DNA from: Microvelia longipes
Lineage: Eukaryota > Arthropoda > Insecta > Hemiptera > Veliidae
Assembly: GCA_018340805.1 (NCBI GenBank)
Contig: JACMZG010000008.1
Location: 31,320,014 to 31,384,013 of the forward strand
Reading direction: 5' to 3'
DNA: 64,000 nt
The translations under genes and the position numbers were made by a program. The notes under the pieces were generated by a model. The model made no database searches, was not told the origin of the DNA, and saw nothing but the letters and a program-made list of their open reading frames with translations. Every line of letters starts with the position of its first letter. The first letter of the stretch is position 1. This document shows, one piece after another, positions 47,261 to 64,000 of this stretch.

Positions 47261-47840
47261 AGCCGTTTTGTTTTTAAATGCTGTCAAGTTAAAATGATAA
47301 AAAATTTGAATTTGTTTTTGATGTTTTGATTAATTAATTAATTATTGTTTTAATGACCATTAAGCCAATGAGGTGGTACAATGTACAACAATAAACGTAA
47401 GTTTTCAAGACATGGATATTTTGATAATTATCTATTATTATATCAACTAGAACCTTATTCTGTTTTTAAAACTGTCCAAAAATCGATAAACTGTTTTATT
47501 TTATAAAAACTCTTTAAGCTTAAAATGAGTTATGACCACATGAACAAATAGTGACACTAGTTAGAAAAGAGTTTTTCTAACAATATGATCTTATAAGTTT
47601 ATAATAATATTAGTAATAATTTTAAGTTTTATTCTAAAGTTATTATCTTCTCTCCTGCAAAGTTGTCATTATTTATTAGATTATTAATTATTTCTGTAAT
47701 GATTTATATTGAAGTATTCTGAATTTGAATTATAATTAATTAATTGTGGTACCTAAATGTATGCTTTTTTTTTAAAAAATGGAAAAAAATTGTATATTGT
47801 TGTAATAGTATATTGGTTTTAGGGAAATGACGCCTTTTGT
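47261..47840. other. Intergenic, nothing recognised
   Basis: AT-rich non-coding sequence. Confidence 0.4.
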
Positions 47841-47844
47841 ATGC

Positions 47845-48235
47845 ATGTACACAGTGGCATATCTATGGGACCACAATGCAGGGGGCCCCCAAAAAGATAT
47901 AGTATAAAAAAGTAAACCTACCAATAAAGTGGGTCCATGCCAGTAGAGATTAGTATAGTCTGTCACGGGGATTAAGATCATCTAGTCACGGGGCCCCTTG
48001 TTTGAGTTTTATACAATCTACCAAAAAATAGGGCCCCGATGATTCTTACTATAGTCTTTCTCAAGATCATCAAGTTACCCTTATATGAGTATTATCAAGT
48101 TGTATAAAACCCTTGTTTGAGTTTTATACAACCTCTTTATCTAATAATAGGGCCCCGTTTAATCTTAATGTATCTTAATGTAAGTCTTTCTTAAAACCAT
48201 CAAGTCCCGAGGTGTTGCAATTATAAAATTAATGA
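47845..48235. mobile_element. hAT-like element end with internal GGGGCCCC modules
   Basis: ACACAGTGGCATATCTATGG, then GGGGGCCCCC, resembles the CAGTGGCGTA-type terminus common in hAT elements. Inside, a module with CCTTGTTTGAGTTTTATACA, AATAGGGCCCCG, and AGTCTTTCTCAAGATCATCA occurs twice (about 47988-48090 and 48110-48210), diverged. No transposase is seen. Confidence 0.5.
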
Positions 48236-48239
48236 CTTT

Positions 48240-48322
48240 TAACTTCTGAGGATGAACGAAGCGAGACCGAAGTAGAGAGGACAAGTGTAGCAAATCTGAT
48301 GTAGTGAGTAAAAGTTCCAGAG
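48240..48322 (+). repeat. Tail of the dispersed 5S-containing family
   Basis: CTGAGGATGAACGAAGCGAG, CCGAAGTAGAGAGGACAAGT and GTGAGTAAAAGTTCCAGAG match the tail at 61079-61150. Confidence 0.65.
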
Positions 48323-51300
48323 TGCTCCGTTCTCAATTTTTTTGTTTTATTTTTTTTTTTTATATATATTTAATGTTTATATTTTTTGCATAATGTATAT
48401 TTTCCATAATATATATTGTCCTTTTTATAAACTCATTTTTTTTTTAATTGTTAATTGGCTGGCCCCGGTAGCATTATTTATGATCAATATCAATTTAATA
48501 ATTATTATCTTAATAAGAGATAATGTGGTACTTTTTGAAATTGATCTTTTTCAAGGTATGATAAAACTAAATCCTCTTCTAAGATACCCCCAAGGGTTGC
48601 AGTCATTAGGAAGGCCTTTGTCATTTTATTTTACTGTTTAATTGATAAAATGAAAAGTTAAAAAATGTTTAATTTATTTTTTTAGATGGCGTGTGTGTTT
48701 TCTATTTGATGATTTAATTGTCATTTTAAGTTTAGTTTTTACTTATCGTTTGTTTATTGTTCTGAGTTGTTTATATTATACTGTTCATACATTATATTGT
48801 GACTCGTTTGGTACAATACGTCTTGTTTATTTTGCGACTATTAATATAGTAACTAACATAATATTTATTTCATTACTAAGGAAAAAATTGTATTTTGTAT
48901 AAATTTTAAATTAATTTTTGTATGAATAATAAATTATATAAATTGTATCCTCAGTTTCTTCCGCATTGTTCAAAGGAAAAATCACAAAAATATTTTAAAA
49001 CATTTAAAAAGTAGCATTAAATGAGTGCAAATAAGGCTTTGAAATGATGGCCATAGTTTTGTTTAACTATGGAATTAATATGCGCATTTCCATTGACAAT
49101 CCAAAATAATTGAGCAACAAGTAGTAATGCTACTGTTCTGTTTATGAAGAAAGCAAGAAATGGATTGTTGACCAAAGAAGCATGCATGTCAAAGAAAATT
49201 TGCCTGGCTTTGCTAAACTAGGTGGTATGAAATGTGTTAATTTCTAGTCAAAGATATATGGTCCTGTTTTATATTGCATCTACTTAAATTTTAAGATTGC
49301 CTCTTATGAATATTTAATTCAGTTAGATTATCATTTTAAGGTCAAGTACTACTACTAATTGTTTATATTAATTAATAAATTATACTCTTGACTTTTTTAA
49401 AAAAAATATTTAAGATATTATCTTGTATCTTTTGAACTGAAAAGTCTTAGTTGGAGAAGCAAAGTCTTTCAGGAAGGTTTAGTGTTAGGTAGCAGGTAAC
49501 TACTTATTTTATAAATGTTTTTAGTATCCATTATTATCCCCATGGTCTCTGCAAACACCTTTAAGTTTTTTGCACATTAATAACCAGTGAGCTTATGAAT
49601 GTTTTTCAAAAGTTAAGATTTGCTTAAGGATTTGCTATATTTTATTTGTTCAGTCCATGATATGTATGAAAGGGTATGAATACCACTGGATAGATTCAAT
49701 GATTATTCTGGAGGCTTAGTGATTAAATGGAACCAGGGATACTTATCTTGTGTGAGAAAACTCCATTTTAGTAGAATGACGCATTTTGGGTGTTTTTGTG
49801 TTGTTAAAAGGTTCATATTATTTATTAAAGGGGTTTGGACACTAGATATGATTGTAAGACTAGGGAATACACAAAACTCATTAAAATTGTTCTTATTAAA
49901 ATGTTTTTGACTGTGGCTCTTGGTAATGGTGCTGGTTTTAAAGAAAGTTTATGATACATTTCTCAAATTCATAAAAAGAGAATGATTGTATTATTGACTT
50001 AAAAAAGACACTTCAATGTCAAATAATTCTTAGTCAATATTTTAGTGGAAATTTTGATTCAAAATACTAATTTTAAGGGCTTCTAAATGCCAAAATAACA
50101 GCATAACAAAAATAATCAGGGGGTAAAATGTTTTACAATCATCTAAAGAATCCGATGCCCTTCAACTTACTTTTTTCTAATTGACGTGGCATCCAGATTT
50201 AATTTACTCTAAAATTATAGTTTATGTAAGTGTTTTGCCATTAAAATAAAATATTTTCTGACAAATATATAAAATGCAACATTTTATATTTGTTGTGATT
50301 AATACTTGTTTTTCGAAGCCAACCTAACATCAATGAGCTTGTTATGTTAAATTATTTTTACTAGTTTGTGATGCTATTCAGCTTCATTTTTAGTATGAAC
50401 AAGTTATAGACATAGTTGAATATGATTATATAACTAGTTGAACATAGTTATATGCCCAAACTATGAAGCATTAAATCAAAATAAATAGAACTTCTTAGGA
50501 ATTTCTTTTTTTAAAATTGAGAACTAAAAATGGGGATGTAGGCAAAATGCAGCAAATATGAAAAACAATCTTAATAATTTGTTTAGCACCTGTGTCAAAT
50601 TTTGAGTCTTAAAGTCAAATATGGAGGGAATACCAATAATGCCCGTATACTCTTAAAAAATGCTATAGAAAAAACTAGAAAATTGTTGAATAGGTAAAAG
50701 TTTAATTACTTGGTGATATGATAGAATTGAAAAGGCACTAACACAGAAATATTATAACTTGCTTTTGATTTCTAATTATTTTAATTTGATTAAAGCCAAG
50801 GACAATATGTTCTTGTAAGAGTTAAGAACAATAAAAAATGTATTCAATTATGCATGTTACATTTATGGTATATGTATTCAATTATGCATGTTACATTTAT
50901 GGTATATCCTGATAGGACAATAAATGTACCCTTTTCTGAAATCTCATCAAATACTGTTGTTAAAGTATTAAAAGATAAGCAAGACTTATTATAGAACAAT
51001 ACATATAAGCAATTCCAATAGAACTTTAAATGACATTGTTCCCACAAAAGGTTTGTATTAATTAAATAAATTAAGTCAATTAATTTGCTTAATTGAATAG
51101 CTATATAATCTTATACCATAAGAATGTAATAATTCTAATTGACCAATCTCTCATTTTTTTGCAGTTAGTTACACTCTAAATATTTTTGATTATTAAATGT
51201 CTTTTTAATCAAGTTCTTCATTGGCAAAAGTATACAAAATTTCTTTTGTGTAAACTGGAGCCATATTTTTACTATTAAATTAAGAAATCAAAATGTACAT

Positions 51301-52320
51301 TGTATAATTTATTGAATTGTGAAAATTAAAAATGATATTTTTAATGAATTAATAATAATATTAAAGTTTAAAGTTAATTAAATTAACTGTCATTTAGGCT
51401 TTTCTATATAGCTAATTTATTATAATTAAAATTTGATATATGTGAATTTGATATTGTATCTGTTTACTGTCATGGTGTTGATATGTTTTATCAATAATTA
51501 CTATGTCTGTTTTTTATTCCACTAAAATAAATTGATAGTGTATTTTTAAAAAAAAATAGTATTTTATCTTTAAAATGTATTTTATAGTTTCTTGTTAGAT
51601 AAGATTTGATAAAATGTGAGTGATATATGGACCACTACAGCTGTTTGTTCTCTGACCATACCCTCAGTAGTTTTCTTACCATTAGTTATTAGGTTTATTT
51701 ATAATATTAGTTTTAATAGATTTGTGATTAAATTTGGTTTTTAGCTGTTATTGGTACGTTGTAGAGTTTGGTTGTTAATTCATTTATATTACATATATGT
51801 GTGTGATTTTGGGCGTTTTTTAATTTTTGAATTGTTAAAGATTGCCTACATGGGAGGTTTGTTTGTCTAATTGCAATTTTTAATTTTAATACATAGAGGG
51901 GGTTAATTTTAATCTATGTTTTCATAGTTACTCAAAATATCCTCAAAATTATTTAAATAATATCTTGAAATTTGCTTTTAAAAAATAAATTTTTTTTATT
52001 TTTTATTTTTAGAATTTCAAATATTTTCTTTCATTCTCTTTCTGTTCATAGCATTTTAATTGTAGATTATGATTTAAAACTATTAATGATAGTAAAAATA
52101 GTAATCGGCTCTTTTTTTGCTAATTTCAGTATTCTCTTTGTATATTGCAGTTACATGTTTGTTACATCTATACTGCATTTACTTCTCTCTAACCTCTGAC
52201 TTATTTACTAAAAATGGGTTTATTTAATTTTACAGATCTTTGTTTCTTTACATGACTTATAATGAGGGTTTTATTTTTCCTCCTTTATATTGTAGGTATA
52301 TAAGAAAAATATTGTGATAC
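48323..52320. other. Intergenic, AT-rich
   Basis: No gene is recognised. A foldback-family scrap (CATGCATGTCAAAGAAAATT near 49180) and a 34-bp tandem duplication are the only structures I saw. Confidence 0.4.
50841..50908. repeat. 34-bp tandem duplication, two copies
   Basis: TATTCAATTATGCATGTTAC plus ATTTATGGTATAT(G/C) is repeated directly with a difference only at the last base. Confidence 0.92.
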
Positions 52321-52324
52321 ACTG

Positions 52325-52520
52325 ATAAATCTAAAGATTGTGTTGTTTACAAAGTTGTCTGTCTGTTTTATCACTGTAGCTCCCAGTGTAATTACGCAAG
52401 AGAGTTGAAACTAATTGAAAATGAATATTTAGGTCTAGCTGTGCTTTCCTAAAAATATTTTTTCTATGACCTAATTTACAATCAGTAATGACTTAGCATT
52501 ACGTTTATTTTATAATACTT
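52325..52520 (+). repeat. Partial copy of dispersed 5S-containing family (5' part)
   Basis: TTTACAAAGTTGTCTGTCTG, TAGCTCCCAGTGTAATTACG, AGAGAGTTGAAACTAATTG and TTAGGTCTAGCTGTGCTTTC match the 5' half of the family. The 5S part is absent. Confidence 0.65.
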
Positions 52521-53560
52521 TTTGGCATATTTCATGTATGTGAAATTTTTTTATGTATTACTATTTTCCTTTATTTGTTTTTTTAAGTAAAATTTGCATG
52601 AGGCATATAATATATAAATACAACAAGGAGAAAAGCTTTGTGCCATGACTGGCAGAGTATTTTTATTATTGAAATCTAAAAACACTTTAATTGATAATTT
52701 TTTATTTAGTTGCATATTAGATATGGCTATAAATAAAGACATATTGCAACACTATGGGTACTGCGTAAATAATGAGCTGATATTTCCTTGATAAGTATGT
52801 CTCAATATGGTTCTTGTGCAATATTCTTAACTTAAAGAATTAAGTATAATGGTTAATCTAGTGTATTGGTTGTAAGGTGAGTTAATCAAGTTTATGGATG
52901 ATTTTTATTTAAAGTGAGATGCAGATTTATGTCTCACCTCATCAATAATTTTTACCTGTTTCTTATCAATATTGTATTTATTTATTTGTTTTAATAAAAA
53001 ATAATTGATGACTTGCTATTGTATTGTGATTTCATGCTTTATTGATTCTTAATTGATTTGCGTTTTTAATACATTACCTGTAGAAAACAATTTAGATAGA
53101 GATTTTATCTTATTTATTCTTGTAACAATGGTTTTAGTAAAAGTGATTTACTCTAAAATGTTAATTATTATTTATAAATGTTAAAGAATTATTCAAGTAG
53201 CAATTAAAAAATATAGCACTCATGTTAAAATCTTATAAGAGGAAATATCAATTATTTAATGAATAAATTATTATAGTTTTTATCATTATTATAAAGTTTA
53301 AGTATTGTATATTATTATAAAAAATATTATTAGGGAGTAATGAATGCTATTATTTCCCTGAGCAGTTAGTTGGTTCCTTAGGGATCCAAAGCATTTAACT
53401 CCCAAGGCGAAGCCAAGGGAGGTAATTGCAAGAGAAAAATAGCATTTTACTCCCAAAGTGTATGCAAGATTTTATCTCCAGACACTGACGTCATTTAATT
53501 ATTGTCATATTCTTATTTTCTTATGTTTTGTTCTATTTGATTCTAATTTTTTGTTGGGTC
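52521..53560. other. Intergenic, nothing recognised
   Basis: AT-rich non-coding sequence. Confidence 0.4.
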
Positions 53561-53564
53561 CCCC

Positions 53565-53750
53565 TAATAAATTTTGCGAGAGCTCACTTTTGTGGTAAAT
53601 TTCAACTTAATTGGATGGTTGATGATTTTTGAAAAAAATGTGTATACATGTCATTGATTAAGCAGGCTTTCGCCACTTTGCGGCCACATGGTTGTTGTCC
53701 TATATCAGTTTGTCATATTAATAGTTCATATAAGTGGCATACTGCCAGGA
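53565..53750 (-). repeat. Reverse-oriented fragment of the 30816-type repeat
   Basis: On the minus strand, ATATGAACTATTAATATGAC and ACAACAACCATGTGGCCGCA correspond to the end of the 30816-31195 and 38129-38500 copies. Confidence 0.5.
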
Positions 53751-54040
53751 TATCAATTTCCAAGTGAATTAGTCAATTACGTGGATTTTTTTTACAAATT
53801 GTTGTATATGTTAATCGATAAAAGCGCAACTCATTATAACATTTACTCTGTGTTTTTGTTTACCATACATAATATAGTATACGTGTATAAATATCAGCCT
53901 GATTAATCAATTGTTTGAGGGTTTGTGATTTTTTAAAATTCTGTTTAAATTCATTATGTCTATAATGAAAATTGTAATAATTTAATATTTATTTAAATAT
54001 CCACATTTTTTTACTATCAATTAAATATAAATATATATAA

Positions 54041-54046
<6 letters not shown>

Positions 54047-54094
<48 letters not shown>
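54047..54094. repeat. (TA)n array
   Basis: About 46 bp of TA repeats in a long A/T-only stretch. Confidence 0.9.
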
Positions 54095-54098
<4 letters not shown>

Positions 54099-54769
54099 AT
54101 TACATTTTTTACTATTAAAATTGAATACTGTTGTAATAGGTTTGAAGGACAATCCCACAAGTAATAACTGTGTGTGGGGAATCACTAAAGAATAAATATC
54201 GGGAGGAAACAGTATTAATTAACAAAAGAAAAAATTAAAAAATATGGTAAGATAAAATATTGAAAAAAAAGAAATACAAAAAAAGTTCTTCTTTTAAGAC
54301 AATATAACAAAACAGAAAATAATAATATAGAATAAAAATAGAATAATAATAATGTATGATAAAAAAAATAGTAGAATATAATAATATGGAAAAAATAAAT
54401 TAATAATAAAAAATAAAGATTAATAGTTATATTAATAAAATTAATAATATCTTAAATAAAAAATAATAATATCCTATTTACTTATTTAAGATGTAATTAA
54501 TTAATATTTAAATTAAAATGTAAATGCTTAATAAAATTTGCAAAATACTAAGAAATATTAAATATAAAAATGAACAAATTAGTGATTACTAGCTACAAAC
54601 GAAACTCTGCTTAGTGCAACAGAGCTTTTGCAGATTAATAAGTATGTATGTATGTTTGAAGTTATAATCACAATAAATGGTAATAAGTGTACATTTCAAT
54701 TCTGGACTAGTTCATTCGTTTATTGTGTGCCATACCATAAAACATCTAGGAACATAATGTCCTAGAGAC

Positions 54770-54900
54770 ACACTCTCACCCACTCACTCACATATATATA
54801 TATTTATTATTTATTTATCAGTGAGTCCCCCATTCAACCCCTCTCCGCCATGACCCCAACCTCATAAGGTCATTTCTTTTTGGAAATTTGCTAAAAATTT
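54770..54900 (-). repeat. Reverse-oriented fragment with CCCC-rich block
   Basis: CAGTGAGTCCCCCATTCAAC and CCCAACCTCATAAGGTCATT are the reverse of words at 30833-30895 and 17520-17575. Confidence 0.45.
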
Positions 54901-55204
54901 AACTAATGCTCACAATGAAATTAAACTTAAGATGTAGACCTAATTTAAGCTAGATCCAACTATTTTTATATTTCATGAATCTGTGCTGAGTCATTATTTT
55001 GAGATTAACAATCTATTTAAGTGTTATTTAGAGATTTAAGTGTTATTTAGTTTTGACATGTTTTATTTATTAAAATGAATTTACAATTTATTTTTAATTT
55101 AAGATAAATTTGCTTTTATATTTGACATTGTGATGTGATATATCTTAAAATAAATTTATTTATTTATTGACAGTTAATGGTGTTATAAAAATATATTTTC
55201 TGAA

Positions 55205-55390
55205 CGAATAACACAATTAAACCTATAGATTAGATAAAACTCTCCGGCATAATCACAATAGGAGCTATATAGACACACATAAAGACAGATGACTTTGTAA
55301 AAACTACTTACAAAGTATTAAAAACACCTGGAACACATAATTCATATGGAAATCTCAGTTTCAGATATGGTATAAATGAGGAAAAGTAAA
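55205..55390 (-). repeat. 5' part of the dispersed 5S-containing family, minus orientation
   Basis: On the minus strand, TTACAAAGTCATCTGTCTTT, ATAGCTCCTATTGTGATTAT and GGAGAGTTTTATC follow the family order. It ends about 200 bp before ACP7 exon 1. Confidence 0.55.
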
Positions 55391-55592
55391 ATCAACCTCA
55401 AATTTGTAAAATGTCTGATTTTTATTATCCGCTGGAGACAACTCATTATTAAAATAAAGTTCAAAATTGAGAATCGGTTTAGGGCACATTATTTTGAAAA
55501 CTCGCCCTAGTGTTAATAATAACATTGTTATTAGTTTTAACGTGGAATGAAAGTGATCTAACACCACTTGTGTTGTTATTTTTCAGGCTAAA

Positions 55593-61401
<5,809 letters not shown>

Positions 61402-62710
61402 GTAATTAATTATTGCTGCATATTGCTTTAAATGTGATTATATCAGGAAGATCTATGTCTGATGCATAAATGTACTTATTCCTTTATGTTTTTCCTACAC
61501 TAGTGCTACTTTAAAAATCTTGACAGGTCAGTTTAAGCACTGCTGATTCTAAAAAAAATCCCTGCAAGAAGGGAGCGGGAAAAAACTTGGTAAACAAATC
61601 AGGTCTGGTTACAAACCTTTATTTTACCCATGTTTACTTGACGAGGTTTTTTAAATATCATTTGCGTAGTTTTATATTATAATATCATTATCATTGTTAA
61701 TTGAAAGTAGTTTTCAAAATGATGTAAATACAAGATGAACCACAAACGAAGTGATTGATTGCCAGGAAGAAGGTTATTTCCCTACAGCGGTTATGGTGGT
61801 AGGGATATTTTTTCTCTTTTTAAGTGATAAGTTGGCCGTGGCTTCTTTGTTTGGCCAATCCCCAAAATTCATATTATGTTGGGGATTTTTAAACTAAACG
61901 ATAGACTGTAGTTTTGTTTTCTTTCAATTTATAATTGTTGTTTTCAAATTGTTTTATAATTGTCCCTTATTCTCTTCAAGAAAGTTATTTTTATGTTGTC
62001 AAAGCTTAGATGTATATTTTTAATTCATGTCAATTAGATTTACTGATGAGGATGGCCTGTCAGCATGAATTGCCTTGGCATAAAGACAGGTCACTTAATT
62101 TCAGGATACTATAAGTTTCCTAGAAATAACAGGTTACTTTAAAAGAAAATAATTTGGTTTTCTTAAAAATAATATCAAGAAATCAGGTGTTTAAAGAATG
62201 GGCCATTGATAGTCTGGCAAAATGACATCCATGGTGATGTCCATTGATCTAATTCTGATCTATTTAGACACACAAGATCAAGGCCAAGTAGTCCTATCTT
62301 CTACCCAAGGTCAGACTTGGTTCTTAGCACCTGGGTTAAATACTCAGCGACTGTGTGTATTCTAATGAAAATTTAATTTTGAATTGATTTTGATTACATT
62401 TAACTTCTAAATAATAATATATGTTAAGTTATATGAAACTTAATATAAGTTCCTAACAAGGATATGTTTGTGTATAATTTAAATGTGTAAACTGACAAAG
62501 CTCTCTCCGAGATTATTTTATTGAAGATCAAAGTACTAAAACCTCACTGTAAAATTTTAAACAAGCTTCTCATCTCTAAAGTAGTTCAAGAATTAAACGT
62601 TACTGCTTCATTATGCTAAATTTTCATCAGCTAATGCTTAAGGGGTTTCATGGATGAGTTGATTTCACTTGGACATCTGATTCCAAAAAATATATATTTA
62701 TGTATAGTTG
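61402..62710 (+). other. ACP7 intron 5, no exon seen
   Basis: After the donor CTCCAG|GTAATT no further ACP7 exon was found up to the window end, so intron 5 is at least 2.6 kb. Confidence 0.5.
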
Positions 62711-62713
62711 AAG

Positions 62714-62718
<5 letters not shown>

Positions 62719-62794
<76 letters not shown>
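62719..62794. repeat. (TA)n array
   Basis: About 75 bp of TA repeats ending directly at the head of a family 2 SINE. Confidence 0.93.
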
Positions 62795-62795
62795 C

Positions 62796-63256
<461 letters not shown>

Positions 63257-63893
63257 TGATAAAAAATGTTCCCTTTTTGGCAATTTTAAGAAATTTATTA
63301 GTAATAACTTTTAAATTGTGAAACGAATTTGTTAAAATTGGGCTCATTTTGTTGCTTCTTATGAGAACTAACTGTACAAACCATAAAAACCATAGCTCCC
63401 TATCTTACTTTTCAAGTTATCTTAGAAAAACCATATTTTTTTTTGTTTTTGTTATGTTTAACGACTATTTTACACCTAAAACTGAGGTTAGAATTAAACC
63501 TTTGACATTTTTCATTAAAGCAATGTTCTAGTTAAAAATATGTCCGTATAATAAATTTATTTAAATGCAGAATCATCCAAAATGGCGCCGATGTGAACTA
63601 AATTTAAAAAAAAAGTTTTTTCATCATAGCTCGGTGAAAAATTGTCCGATTTTGATGCGATATTCAGTAATCTTCCTTATTTTTCATTCTTTAAAGAAAA
63701 AAAAGTTCCCTATACCAAACTATAAAATTAAAAAAGTTAGCATTAACATCTCTATGACAGGCGCAAAGCGCGCCCGAAAAACGGATTTTTCTCGTCTGCT
63801 CACTATTACATTGAATCCAACACCAAAAACCGCATCCTTCTAGCTGTTATAGTTTCCGAGAAAAAGGTCTTGTCCTCCTTAGCTGGCCACCCT

Positions 63894-63895
<2 letters not shown>
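63257..63895. other. ACP7 intron 5, unidentified sequence
   Basis: Two short open frames (63349-63531, 63565-63843) have no similarity I recognise. CAAAATGGCGCCGATGTGAA and GAAAAAGGTCTTGTCCTCCT look like repeat DNA. I support no gene. Confidence 0.35.

Positions 63896-63902
<7 letters not shown>

Positions 63903-63968
<66 letters not shown>
63903..63968. repeat. (TA)n array
   Basis: About 65 bp of TA repeats following CATA repeats at the right edge. Confidence 0.92.
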
Positions 63969-63970
<2 letters not shown>

Positions 63971-64000
63971 CAATAATATTTGCCTTGTTCATCTCTGACT

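Noticed and set aside
55361..55567. 68-codon minus open frame
   Set aside because: It is antisense to the region just upstream of ACP7 exon 1 and partly repeat-derived.

Overview
The window is animal nuclear DNA, most likely from an insect. It is very AT-rich, its genes are split by many GT/AG introns, it holds retroposons with tRNA-like and 5S rRNA-like segments, and the protein products look arthropod. I see no bacterial or organellar gene layout. A hemipteran host is only a guess.

Three genes are recognisable. (1) A CEP164-type centriole distal-appendage gene runs on the + strand from 12367 to 36048. I could join 21 coding exons into one open frame of about 1,194 codons with an N-terminal WW domain and a long central coiled coil. 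(2) RpS19 (40S ribosomal protein S19) lies on the - strand from 46204 to 44939, in three coding exons plus a probable 5' leader exon near 47200. As given, one extra base just after its start codon breaks the frame. (3) The first 296 codons of a purple acid phosphatase of the ACP7 type lie on the + strand (55593-61401, five exons); the gene continues past the right edge. A fourth, unrecognised gene shows only its first coding exon, on the - strand at 9926-9588, next to a CpG-rich probable promoter. Its later exons must lie leftward, and I did not find them in 1-9587.

The rest is intron and intergenic DNA rich in repeats. There is a tRNA-derived SINE with perfect 12-14 bp target duplications (5418-5903, 33281-33778, and a 61-bp tail at 29192-29252). 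A second tRNA-like SINE ends in ATT repeats (33835-34048, 62796-63060). A dispersed family of up to about 0.8 kb has at least nine full or partial copies and carries a segment resembling the internal control region of 5S rRNA genes (best copy 60372-61165). There are foldback elements (7604-8609, 10670-11050), a probable DNA transposon with a spliced - strand ORF nested in CEP164 intron 2, decayed Ty3/gypsy and Tc1/mariner pieces, hAT-like ends, and about ten long (TA)n arrays. Several insertions sit in gene introns, one ending about 60 bp before an ACP7 splice acceptor.

The genes do not form a pathway: ciliogenesis, translation and a secreted phosphatase are simply neighbours. I found no novel multi-gene system. 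The points most worth a second look are the 5S-derived repeat, the RpS19 start-codon indel, the near-palindromic 1-kb element and the nested spliced ORF.
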